From Bacillus infantis (GTDB lineage Bacteria; Bacillota; Bacilli; Bacillales; Cytobacillaceae), in NCBI RefSeq assembly GCF_020171945.1, contig NZ_JAIVAP010000003.1:391412-455411 (forward strand): DNA of 64,000 bases, in the 5' to 3' direction. Shown in pieces: positions 42,882-51,900 of the stretch. The notes below the pieces were generated by a model. It was not told the origin of the DNA and did not search any database. It worked only from the letters and a program-made list of their open reading frames with translations. Made by a program: the position numbers and the translations under genes. The stretch's first letter is position 1; every line of letters begins with the position of its first letter.

Positions 42882-43082
42882 ATGATGGAGCATCAGACTG
42901 AAAACAGAGCATACACGCTTGATGAGATCCACGGCCTTTTGGAAAGCGGGCTTCAGCGGGAGCTTAATCCAAAGGAAAACAGCATCGTATCAAAATGGAT
43001 TGCTTCTTTTGATAAAGAGGATAGGATCACTGTACTGAATATGTTTAAAGAGCTGCTGAATAAGCATAAACGGATAGATTGA
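42882..43082 (+). CDS. Hypothetical helical protein, 66 aa
   Basis: A small soluble protein (MMEHQTENRAYTLDEIHGLL) with amphipathic helices and no Cys. GGAGGAG lies 4-5 bases upstream of the ATG at 42882. Followed by its own terminator. Family not recognised. Confidence 0.65.
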   Translation: MMEHQTENRAYTLDEIHGLLESGLQRELNPKENSIVSKWIASFDKEDRITVLNMFKELLNKHKRID

Positions 43083-43086
43083 ATGA

Positions 43087-43115
43087 GAAGCCTTCATAAG
43101 AGAAGGCTTTTTTCT
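43087..43115 (+). terminator. Terminator behind the 66-aa gene
   Basis: GAAGCCTTC, loop ATAAGA, GAAGGCTT, then TTTT. The rest of the gap to 43427 shows no gene. Confidence 0.8.
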
Positions 43116-43427
43116 ATGTACAGAAAAGGAATCCTCCGGGCCGGGAATCGGGAAACTTGGCGGAAGAGCCACATGCCAATGATTTAATGACAAATCTTGA
43201 TTGGCTCTTAAAGAACCTCTATAATCAGGAGTATAAATGAATTTCCTATAAGTGGAATCAAAGCCCGTATTTCCCCTATCCTTTATCATAAGCTTTGCCG
43301 GCTGCCGCTGTTATCGATTTTTACCCTGGAAGTCCTATGATCGTTATTGCTTCCAGCGTTTGAGTGAGGGAAGGCTGTCCGGAAGGCTGGCTTATTTCGG
43401 CATTAATCAGGAGGAATCAAAGAATAT

Positions 43428-46400
43428 ATGTCTATGAAGCAATCAATTAACACTGCCGGGAAAAAATCTTTAGGAAAAGATTTTTATATTGTAGGAATTG
43501 GCGCGTCTGCCGGGGGACTCGATGCAATTGAACAGTTCTTTTCGAAAGTACCTGCCGATTCCGGTATGGCGTATATAGTTGTTCAGCATTTATCCTCCAA
43601 ATATAAAAGCTTTATGCCGGAACTTTTGGCAAAAAAGACGAAAATGAAAATATTGCGGATCAAGGATGGGATGCAGGTCCAGCCTGACACCATATACCTG
43701 AACCCGCCGGATTCCTATACATCCATTGAAAACGATGCATTCAAGGTGAGCGGATACGAAAAAGACAAACAGCTGCATTTTCCGATAGATGCCTTTCTGA
43801 AATCCCTTGCTGCCAGCAAAAAGGACAAGGCTGTTTCCATTATCTTCTCAGGAAAAGGAAACGACGGAACAGCTGGAGTCAAAGCAATTAAAGATAATGG
43901 CGGAACGGTTATAGTCCAGGATGGACAGTCAGCTAAATTTAATGATATGCCGGAAAGTGCAATTCTTTCAGGCTATGCAGATTATATTGAGGCCCCTTCC
44001 AACATGCCCTCTATTCTCAGTTCCTTCTATGAAAGTGTCTTGCCCCGCTACAGCCAGGAAACCTTAGAGAAAATTTTTGTATTGATTAAAAAGAATACTG
44101 GATTGGACTTTTCATGCTATAAAAAAAACAGCATTATTAGAAGAATTGAACGGCGTATCCTTCAGCTTGAATCCAAGTACCAGAGCGTTGAACAATATCT
44201 TGATTATCTGCAGGCAAACAGCGGAGAGGTTGAAAATCTTCAAAAAGACCTGCTGATCGGTGTTACCCACTTTTTCAGGGACGCGGAAGCTTTCAAGATC
44301 ATTGAGGATGTGATCGTGCCGGAAGCCGTCCACCGGAAGGCGGCTGCAAAGGAGGAGCTCAGAATCTGGATCGCCGGCTGTTCCACAGGGCAGGAAGCTT
44401 ACTCCTATGCAATTCTGTTTGACCGCTATGTGCAGAAGATGGGCTTGGACCTTAACTTCAGAATCTTTGCAACAGATATAAATAAAGATGCAATAGAGTT
44501 TGCCAGGCGGGGGATTTATCCCGGCCATCAGACTGAAGGCATCCCAAAGGAACTGCTGAAAAATTATTTTGTGAAAAAAGGAGACAGCTGGGAAATCATC
44601 AAGCGTATCCGCAGCCATGTCGTTTTTGCCCCGCATAATCTGATAAAGGACTCTCCTTTTGTCAATATGGATTTAATCAGCTGCAGGAACGTCATGATAT
44701 ACTTCCAGCCGGACCTGCAGCGAAAGCTGTTGTCACTCTTTAATTTTGCTTTAACAGAAAAGGGCACGCTTGTCCTGGGACACAGCGAAACAACAGGGAA
44801 GATGTCCCATTTCTTCCGTCCTGTCAACGGAAAATGGAATATCTATAAAAATGCGATTTCTGAGAACTGGATGGTACAGTCAGAAGGGAGAGTATCACAT
44901 ATGCCGGTTTCAGCAGATCAAGCTGAGAATAGGAGCATTGCTGCAGATTCACTCTCTGCACGCAAGAGGGCGGCTATCCATCAGACGCTTATGGATAATT
45001 ATGTGCTCCCGTGCATCGTCCTGAATGAAGTCAATGAGGTGATATTCACGTCCCGCCGGGCGAATAAGTATCTGAATTTCCTGAATGAATCCTCGAGCAA
45101 AAGCATCTACAAAATGGTCCCTGTCCATCTGTCTGTCATGATTGGTACAGCGCTGAAGAAGTTAGATGGTGAGCAAAATGAGGTGTGTTATAAAAACGTC
45201 CATTTTGACGTAGATGGCGAGAACCGGTACTTTGATCTGATCGTAAAGAAATTTGCAGCCAACGAATCGCTTGCTATCATCCTTTTTGATGAAGACCAGA
45301 ATACAAAGGAAAAGAAAACGATGCCTCTTTACTTCGATCCGCACAGCACAGTGGCCGAGAGGATAGCAGACCTGGAGCAGGAGCTGTATTATACTCAGCA
45401 GACGCTCCAGACAACCATTGAGGAGCTTGAAACATCCAATGAAGAACTTCAGTCTGCCAATGAAGAGCTTATTGCCGCGAATGAAGAAATGCAGAGCGCC
45501 AATGAAGAAATGCATTCGATCAACGAAGAGCTCGTGAATGTAAACAATGAGTATGAACAGAAGATCAAAGAAGTGACCGCGCTTGCAGATGATATGGACA
45601 ATCTGCTCATCAGCACAAACATAGCAGCGGTATTTCTGGATGCTCAGCTGAATATCCGACTTTTTACACCGGAAGCCAAAAAGGTCATCAATGTCATCGA
45701 TATGGATGTCGGAAGGCCGTTCTTCCACATCTCTCATAATTTTGAACAGGCATCACTTGTGGAGGATGCTGAAAGAGTCCTCAAATCATTTGGTAAAATT
45801 GAGAAAGAGCTCATGTCCAAGGATCATAGATGGTATCTGATGCAGGCATTCCCATACCGTACAAGTGAGAATGTGATGGACGGGGTTGTCTTTACCTTCA
45901 ATGATATTACTGAAATAAAGCGATTCAACCAGAAGCTGAAACTGACCTCCAATGCTCTTGATCAGAGCCCATCCCGGATTTTGATCATTGATAAATCAGG
46001 CAATATTGAATATCACAATAAAGAATTTGCCGAGCATGAAGGAAAACCTGACAGCTTTGTGGGAAGGAACATTAAAGAACTTTACAGAGATCAAATGAAT
46101 ACAGCTGATTTTAAAGAAATTGAAGATGCCATAATTGCAAAGGAAGTATGGAAAGGCAGCATGTCCTATCCGCTGGATGGCGGAATAGCCAGGTGGGAGA
46201 ATGTCTGCTTTTTGCCGATCGAGGATCAGTACGGAGATGTCAGCAGCTATCTTGGCATCATAGAAGATATTACAGTCCATAAGGCATCCGAGGCTATGCT
46301 GCAGAAATCAGAAATGCTGTCTGCAGTAGGGCAGCTTGCAGCCGGGATTGTCCATGAGATCCGCAATCCGCTGACATCCCTGAAAGGGTTTTTGCAGCTG

Positions 46401-46961
46401 ATGATGCAGACTGGCAGTTATAATAAGGAGTACACTGAAGTCATGATGTCTGAATTCGGCAGGCTGGAAGCCATCATTGACGAGTTCCTTGTCCTTGCAA
46501 AGCCTAAAGCAGCTGTTTATGACCTGGTCAATGTTTCCAAAGTCATCCAGGATGTTTGTGTGCTTCTTGATACACAGGCCATTATGCAGAATATCAGCAT
46601 CACAGCAGTACATCAGGATGCATTGCCAAAGATCAGGGGAAATGAAAAAGAGCTGAAGCAAGTTTTCATCAATATGGTGAAAAACGCGATTGAAGCGATG
46701 GACAACGGAGGGACGATCCTGATTGAGACGGGGATGGAAGGAAAAAATCTTCTCGTCAAAATATCCGATCAGGGAAAAGGGATACCGGAGAAGCAGCTTA
46801 ATAAAATGGGAGAGCCGTTTTATACTACAAAGGAAAAAGGGACCGGCCTGGGTGTCATGGTCAGCTTCAGGATCATTGAAAACCACAAAGGCACTCTTAA
46901 TTATGCAAGTATTGAAGGGAAGGGGACAACAGCAGAAATCCGTATTCCCTGCATTCAATAA
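43428..46961 (+). CDS. CheB-CheR-PAS-histidine kinase fusion, 1177 aa
   Basis: A very large cytoplasmic signalling protein. Domains in order: CheB methylesterase (about 18-205; GIGASAGGLDA with S27, VVQHLSS, FSGKGNDGTAG); CheR methyltransferase (about 215-475; WIAGCSTGQEAYS, FATDINKDAIEFARRG, ISCRNVMIYF); a PAS-like linker; a coiled coil (about 640-720) built of repeated S/AANEEM/L units; two PAS domains; HisKA with H976 in VHEIRNPLTSLKGFLQLM; and HATPase (KNAIEAM, DQGKGIPE, KGTGLG). The H-box is like those of Bacillus sporulation kinases. AGGAGG lies 13 bases before the ATG, a long spacing. No response regulator is adjacent. Confidence 0.93.
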   Translation: MSMKQSINTAGKKSLGKDFYIVGIGASAGGLDAIEQFFSKVPADSGMAYIVVQHLSSKYKSFMPELLAKKTKMKILRIKDGMQVQPDTIYLNPPDSYTSIENDAFKVSGYEKDKQLHFPIDAFLKSLAASKKDKAVSIIFSGKGNDGTAGVKAIKDNGGTVIVQDGQSAKFNDMPESAILSGYADYIEAPSNMPSILSSFYESVLPRYSQETLEKIFVLIKKNTGLDFSCYKKNSIIRRIERRILQLESKYQSVEQYLDYLQANSGEVENLQKDLLIGVTHFFRDAEAFKIIEDVIVPEAVHRKAAAKEELRIWIAGCSTGQEAYSYAILFDRYVQKMGLDLNFRIFATDINKDAIEFARRGIYPGHQTEGIPKELLKNYFVKKGDSWEIIKRIRSHVVFAPHNLIKDSPFVNMDLISCRNVMIYFQPDLQRKLLSLFNFALTEKGTLVLGHSETTGKMSHFFRPVNGKWNIYKNAISENWMVQSEGRVSHMPVSADQAENRSIAADSLSARKRAAIHQTLMDNYVLPCIVLNEVNEVIFTSRRANKYLNFLNESSSKSIYKMVPVHLSVMIGTALKKLDGEQNEVCYKNVHFDVDGENRYFDLIVKKFAANESLAIILFDEDQNTKEKKTMPLYFDPHSTVAERIADLEQELYYTQQTLQTTIEELETSNEELQSANEELIAANEEMQSANEEMHSINEELVNVNNEYEQKIKEVTALADDMDNLLISTNIAAVFLDAQLNIRLFTPEAKKVINVIDMDVGRPFFHISHNFEQASLVEDAERVLKSFGKIEKELMSKDHRWYLMQAFPYRTSENVMDGVVFTFNDITEIKRFNQKLKLTSNALDQSPSRILIIDKSGNIEYHNKEFAEHEGKPDSFVGRNIKELYRDQMNTADFKEIEDAIIAKEVWKGSMSYPLDGGIARWENVCFLPIEDQYGDVSSYLGIIEDITVHKASEAMLQKSEMLSAVGQLAAGIVHEIRNPLTSLKGFLQLMMQTGSYNKEYTEVMMSEFGRLEAIIDEFLVLAKPKAAVYDLVNVSKVIQDVCVLLDTQAIMQNISITAVHQDALPKIRGNEKELKQVFINMVKNAIEAMDNGGTILIETGMEGKNLLVKISDQGKGIPEKQLNKMGEPFYTTKEKGTGLGVMVSFRIIENHKGTLNYASIEGKGTTAEIRIPCIQ

Positions 46962-46971
46962 AGGCAGGCTC

Positions 46972-47577
46972 TCAGTCTATTAAAGAGTCTGCCGCTGACA
47001 TGATATTGAATAGGTTTTTCTGGATCCGTTCCAAATACTCCGCTTTTCCATGCTCGATGGCGAGGGGCTGAAGGATATTCATCAAATCGATTGATTCAGA
47101 AGCTGAATGGCTTATGCTTTTCAGCTTCTTTTTATTATTAATTGCCTTTAGTTTTTCATGTGCATTGCTGCTTACTTCAAAAAGGAGGGGATTATTCAGG
47201 CCCAGCGGCTTCAATTCTGCCGGCTGCAGGGATGAGAGCCTGTTTCGGAGCATGGCCAAATGATGCTGAACCTCCAGGAGATTTGAAGAAATGGGGGCGC
47301 AGCATACATAGATGAGCTTTTTTTCAGGGATGCGTGAATAATAGATATTAAAAAGTTCAACTGCATTTCCAGATGTGCGCAAATTAATTTCAATCATTTC
47401 TCCACTATTCTTCTCAGGAATGCTGAATACTTTTTCAAGACTATCCTGGTCAGCAAGCTGGATAAAGCTGATGCAATAGGGAAATCTGATTTCGGCAGCT
47501 TCAGAAGCGAACACGATCTTCAGGTCAGTGTCCAATATAAAAAAAGGGATTGGCAGCAAATTCAAATCTGTTTTCAT
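46972..47577 (-). CDS. PAS-domain protein, 201 aa
   Basis: Residues 1-100 form a single PAS domain (LLPIPFFILDTDLKIVFASEAAEIRF at the start). The remaining half is helical and may pair with a partner. No kinase, cyclase or DNA-binding part. GGAGG lies 8-9 bases before the ATG. It lies downstream of the B12-binding gene on the same strand and is convergent with the kinase fusion (10 bases between the stops). A linker or sensor role in the same pathway is inferred. Confidence 0.75.
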   Translation of the reverse strand: MKTDLNLLPIPFFILDTDLKIVFASEAAEIRFPYCISFIQLADQDSLEKVFSIPEKNSGEMIEINLRTSGNAVELFNIYYSRIPEKKLIYVCCAPISSNLLEVQHHLAMLRNRLSSLQPAELKPLGLNNPLLFEVSSNAHEKLKAINNKKKLKSISHSASESIDLMNILQPLAIEHGKAEYLERIQKNLFNIMSAADSLID

Positions 47578-47605
47578 GTAAAGTGCCTCCTTTTTGATAA
47601 AATGA

Positions 47606-47628
47606 CAGCCTGCAGAACCTGCAGGCTG
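47606..47628 (-). terminator. Hairpin between the B12-binding and PAS genes
   Basis: CAGCCTGCAG (47606-47615), loop AAC, CTGCAGGCTG (47619-47628). No strong T-run on either side, so partial termination or mRNA protection is likelier than full stop. Confidence 0.5.
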
Positions 47629-47646
47629 ATAATAGTATTTGTCCGA

Positions 47647-48303
47647 TTATATGGCAATCTCTTTCGATTGGCTTAAAATCCAGGGCTCAAGATCATCCAA
47701 TTTTTTAATAAGAACGGTTTCTTTGCTGCAGAAGGGTGTAAAATCATAGCGATTGATCAGTCTGCTGCCTACCAGGATCTTTGGGTGGAAAGAAAGCTGT
47801 TCAAGCTCTTCTACATATTTCTTCAATAAAGGAAGATGGTGGGTCAGTGACAATGAGATGCCGATAACATCCGGCTTCCATTTTTCCGCACTGTTCAAGG
47901 CATATTCCAATGGAAGGCTGGCACCGAGATTTTTTACCTCCCAGCCATTTTCTTTGAATATGGAAGCTGTCATCTTGAGCCCGAGATAATGCTGCTCGCC
48001 TTCCGGACAAAAGAGGAGGGCTTTTCTTCCCTGTGCTGCTTTCTGGCCTTTTTCAAAAGAGTACTTGGTTAGAATGTAATCACATATTCCAGTCGCAAGA
48101 TGTTCGTCCGCCACAGTTATAAGATCCTTTTGCCAGAGCTCCCCGATATAATGCATGCTCTCGCTAAGCAAACTTTCATATATATAGCAGGATTGATAGT
48201 CTTTATAATCATATTCCTGGATAATGGCCCAGCTTCCATAAATATCGCCTTTCAACAGGTAACTGGCAAGCTCCTTGGCTGCTGCTGAATACAATGGTAT
48301 CAA
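47647..48303 (-). CDS. CarH-like cobalamin-binding sensor protein without DNA-binding domain
   Basis: A 218-residue protein with the helical cap (1-85) and Rossmann B12 domain (93-210) of CarH/LitR photoreceptors. Key residues fall in register with T. thermophilus CarH: W57 (W131), E67-H68 (E141-H142) and the cobalt-ligand H105 in E-x-H-x-x-G (H177). The residue equal to CarH H132, used in the light-state bis-His adduct, is Q58 here. The MerR-type helix-turn-helix is missing. It could sense light or B12 state and signal through protein contacts. No cobalamin riboswitch was seen upstream. Confidence 0.85.
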   Translation of the reverse strand: MIPLYSAAAKELASYLLKGDIYGSWAIIQEYDYKDYQSCYIYESLLSESMHYIGELWQKDLITVADEHLATGICDYILTKYSFEKGQKAAQGRKALLFCPEGEQHYLGLKMTASIFKENGWEVKNLGASLPLEYALNSAEKWKPDVIGISLSLTHHLPLLKKYVEELEQLSFHPKILVGSRLINRYDFTPFCSKETVLIKKLDDLEPWILSQSKEIAI

Positions 48304-48418
48304 CTCCTGTTAAATTTTATAGTAATTGATGCTCCCAAAAACATTTTCTTATTGATAGTATACTATATAAGAGAGTAGAAATCGCATCCCAGAATAAATT
48401 ATTGAGGAGGCTGCCCTT

Positions 48419-48787
48419 ATGGAAAAATATGATAAAGATAAAATTGTAAAAAAACTCTTTGACCGCTTTTATGAAGAGTTCCCATCCCTTGAGAGATTCG
48501 GGGAATCAGGAAAAAAGAGGACAGAAGAAGATATTTACTATCACTTTCAATACCTGGAAACTGCCTATAAACTGGACAGCATACAAATTTTCACGGATTA
48601 CAGCAAGTGGCTCCAGGATATACTCACTTCCCGGGGGCTGGATTCTTTTTATCTGGTATTAAATTTCAAATGGCTTATCGAAGAGATGACAGAGACAGAT
48701 GCTGAGGAAAAGGACTTTTATATTGAAGCTCTTGAAGAAGGCATAAAGGTCCTTGAAGCTTTGGAAGCCGAGGGAAGCCAGACTTAA
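48419..48787 (+). CDS. Hypothetical helical protein, 122 aa, divergent from the B12 gene
   Basis: All-helical, acidic, no membrane part: DIYYHFQYLETAYKLDSIQI and FTDYSKWLQDILTSRGLDSF are its strongest blocks. GAGGAGG-like site (TTGAGGAGG) before the ATG. The pattern reminds me of the helical domain found in front of B12-binding domains in some Bacillus proteins, but I cannot confirm that. Its divergent position suggests shared control with the B12 gene. Confidence 0.65.
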   Translation: MEKYDKDKIVKKLFDRFYEEFPSLERFGESGKKRTEEDIYYHFQYLETAYKLDSIQIFTDYSKWLQDILTSRGLDSFYLVLNFKWLIEEMTETDAEEKDFYIEALEEGIKVLEALEAEGSQT

Positions 48788-48800
48788 GTCACCATGCAGG

Positions 48801-48860
48801 AACAAAAGCGCAAGTGCCTTGATCACCCTTAGGGAACGCAAACTAAGAACGCCAAGTTCC
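48801..48860 (+). repeat. Structured repeat, copy E (half element)
   Basis: Sixty bases behind the stop of the 122-aa gene, matching the yjcF-proximal half of copy A: AAAAGCGCAAGTGCCTTGAT, then AGGGAACGCAAACTAAGAACGCCA. Same orientation relative to its gene as copies A and D. Confidence 0.8.
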
Positions 48861-48871
48861 TTAACAACAAG

Positions 48872-48905
48872 AAAGCCCGCCGGTTTCCCGGCGGGCTTCT
48901 TTTGC
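48872..48905. terminator. Bidirectional terminator
   Basis: GCCCGCCGG, loop TTTC, CCGGCGGGC, then TTCTTTT. Between convergent genes; serves bpr and the 122-aa gene. Confidence 0.85.
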
Positions 48906-48912
48906 GGCCTGA

Positions 48913-51900
48913 TTATTTAGCATTGATATTCAGCTTGCCTGCAGCCGTCTGCCTTACTTCATTCCCAAAATCATCTGTGACTTTGACTTCGATATCTGCG
49001 CCAGGGGCTTTGACATTTTTCGTTGCTGTATAATAGCCTTCATAGTGGCCCTCAGACGTTTCCATCATCGGAAGCTCAACAGCATTTGTCAGGTGTCCGC
49101 CTGTATTTGTCAGCGGCATTCTGATAGAGAACACAGCTTTCAGCCCAGGTTCACTGTCAAATTCGATCTTGACGCTCTCGCCGGATTTCAGATCTTTATT
49201 TTCTTCCGGCAGCAGATTCTCAATGACAGGAGCTGTATATTTCGCATAGACAGTCACTTTTTTGTTTATCTTATTTTTTGCTTTATCCTGGGCGATGACA
49301 GTAATCGTATTTTCTCCTTCGTTCAATAAGATCCTCAATGAATAGGCACCGTCCTGTACAGGAGCTTTTTTCCCGTTGACCTTCACCCAGTCAAGATTAT
49401 CATCTGCAACTGTACCATTTACAGTAATGGTTTCTTTATTCGTTTTTAAATCATCAGCAGGCGATGTGATTGACAGCTCGGGTTTCTCTGTATCCACAAT
49501 GACTGTTACAGGGGCGGAAAAGTCAGTCGAACCGCTGTCAGTGGCGGCTTTGGCAGTCAGGATATTCTCTCCCTCGTTCAATTCAGCTTCTGCAGTGAAT
49601 TTCCCGGAGTCATCTGCTGTAGTTTCCGCGGCTTTTTCCCCATTGATGAACAGGTGAACTGTTGTAGAAGGAGCCGAAGTTCCTTCAATCACGGTTTTCT
49701 TCTGTTTTGTAATAGTCCCGTCTGCAGGCGATGTGATAACAGGGGCATTTACTTCGTAGTCCACTGCTGCCCGTATCATATAATTGCCTTCTTCTGCCGG
49801 AACTGGTGACCAGGCACCGCCGACCAGCTGCCAGCTCCGCCCGGCGTTCGGCCCGTCTTCATCTGTAGCAAGGCCAGGGGTATTTGGATTAGGAGCTGAT
49901 TGGATATAGACCATATAAAAATCGCCATTGACCATGATGCCTTTGTCCCTTAAATCAACACGGGTCCATTCGCCGTTTCTTAATGCAGAGGCTTCAAATG
50001 GCCCGGCAAGTTTTTTTCCGGGGGCACCGTCAGGTCCGCTTGCATCATAGACAGCAACCTGGAATTCCGTTCCTCCAGGCACCGGCCATTCTGTGTCCCA
50101 GAAGCGGAAATTGCCGCCCGTAACCATTGCGCTGTTCTGGCCATTTTCCAGTGACATTTTCACAGCCCAGCCGTTTCCGGCATCATAAAATGCTCTTGCA
50201 TTTTCTGCTGTTCCGTCGTCATAGCCGATCTCACCAGGATAGCCGATGAATGGCCTCAGCTGGATATTTTGTTCGGCACTCGAACTGCCTTCGATTGTTA
50301 TTTCAACTTCTTCGCTATAGTATGATGGAGCCACAACCTTTAAGGTGTATGTTCCTTCATAGGCTGTTAGCGAATATTGTCCATTCTCATCCGCGTAGAC
50401 TGGTTCAACAGCCGCATCCTCGATTAGCATAATCATTGCTCCCGATACAGGCTCGCCCGTCAATTCGTTTGTGATAATTCCTGTAACGCTCCCTTCCGGA
50501 ATTTCTTCCAGTACAAAGTCTGCTGAAGTCTCTCCGTCTTCAGGGATATTGACGCTTTGTGACTCTGACCGGAACCCGTAAGCCTCTGCCTGCACCGTAT
50601 AAGTGCCGGATGCGTGGGTCATTTCATAGGAACCATCCTGCGGATTTGTAAAGACTGAACGTCCTGTTTCCAATACGGTGACTTCCGCATTTACAGGAAG
50701 TAATGCAGGGGATGGGGCAGAACCATTTTCCTGCTCTTTTTTCCCTTGCTCTTTTTCAGGAACAATTTTGGCAGGGTCGATTTGCTTTTTAGCCGACACT
50801 GCCGGCCCGGATGGTCCGGCTGTACCATTTTTTCCAAGCTGGCCTTTTTTGGATGGTGCATTCGGTGTATCAGATAGGGACACATCATCCAAATACCAGC
50901 CTAGTTTTTGGACTGAACTGTCAGTTGTAACATTGAAGGCAATATAGATGCGCTGGCCGGCATATTCGCTCAGATCGACTTCACCGTCAATCCAGCCGGC
51001 TGTATTGCCGTTGACCCTTAGTTTTTGGATCCAATTCTCCATATCTGTTGAAACAAAAACATGTCCATAATCATAGCGGTTCTCCAGCTCATGCCATTGT
51101 TTGAATTGCAGATAGGCACTGCCTTCGCCCAGATCTACGGGCGGCATGAGGAGCGTCATGTTTGCGGAGTTGGCATAGTTTCCTCCAAGCGCGGTTGCAT
51201 AGACTTTCTCACCGGATGCCGCATTTCCCGGGCCGGAAGCCGGCGCGCCCCATTCCCAGCTGTCATTTGTTCCATATGAAGTCCATCCTGCAGGCCGGGA
51301 CTCAAAATCCTGGCTGTATCCAGTACTTATGCCCGGGATGACATTTACTTCAAATGTATCAGATTCGGCGCTGTTGCCGCCGAAATCAACTGCCTTCCAC
51401 TTGTAGGACAGGATAGGTTCCCGGATGTCCTCTCCAGGGATGACTGCCTCATAGGTGCCAACAGTAAAGCTGCCAGAAACCCTTTCAGCTCCAACAGCCG
51501 CGGTTCTTCCGTCAGCCTTCACATACTCAAGAACGACATTTGTCACACTGATGTTATCAGAAACCTCTGCGCGGACAGCGAGATTCATACCGGCATATGT
51601 TTCAGTCTGTGCATCATGTGAAATGGACGGCGCTTCACTGTCATCTCCTTCTTTAGAAACCTGGCCCTTTAGTATGCCCAAGCCGGAAACGACAGAAGAG
51701 ATGGCATCGAAGACATTGACAAGTCCATGGCCATAGCCGTTATTCGGTACATTCGGGAATGTGGAATCTGTAAGCGGTACAGCTGTTGCTGACAGAATTT
51801 CTTCAATTTCATCCACTGTCAGGCTAGAATCGGCCTGCCTCAGTAAAGCTGCAGCCGCAGCTACGTGCGGGCCTGCCATGGATGTTCCGTTCCAGCCTCC

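Noticed and set aside
43428-46961. Canonical chemotaxis CheB/CheR genes
   Set aside because: They are fused to PAS and kinase domains, and no Che genes are nearby, so chemotaxis receptor modification is unlikely.
48304-48418. Cobalamin riboswitch in front of the B12-binding gene
   Set aside because: No B12-box-like sequence is visible in this short divergent gap.
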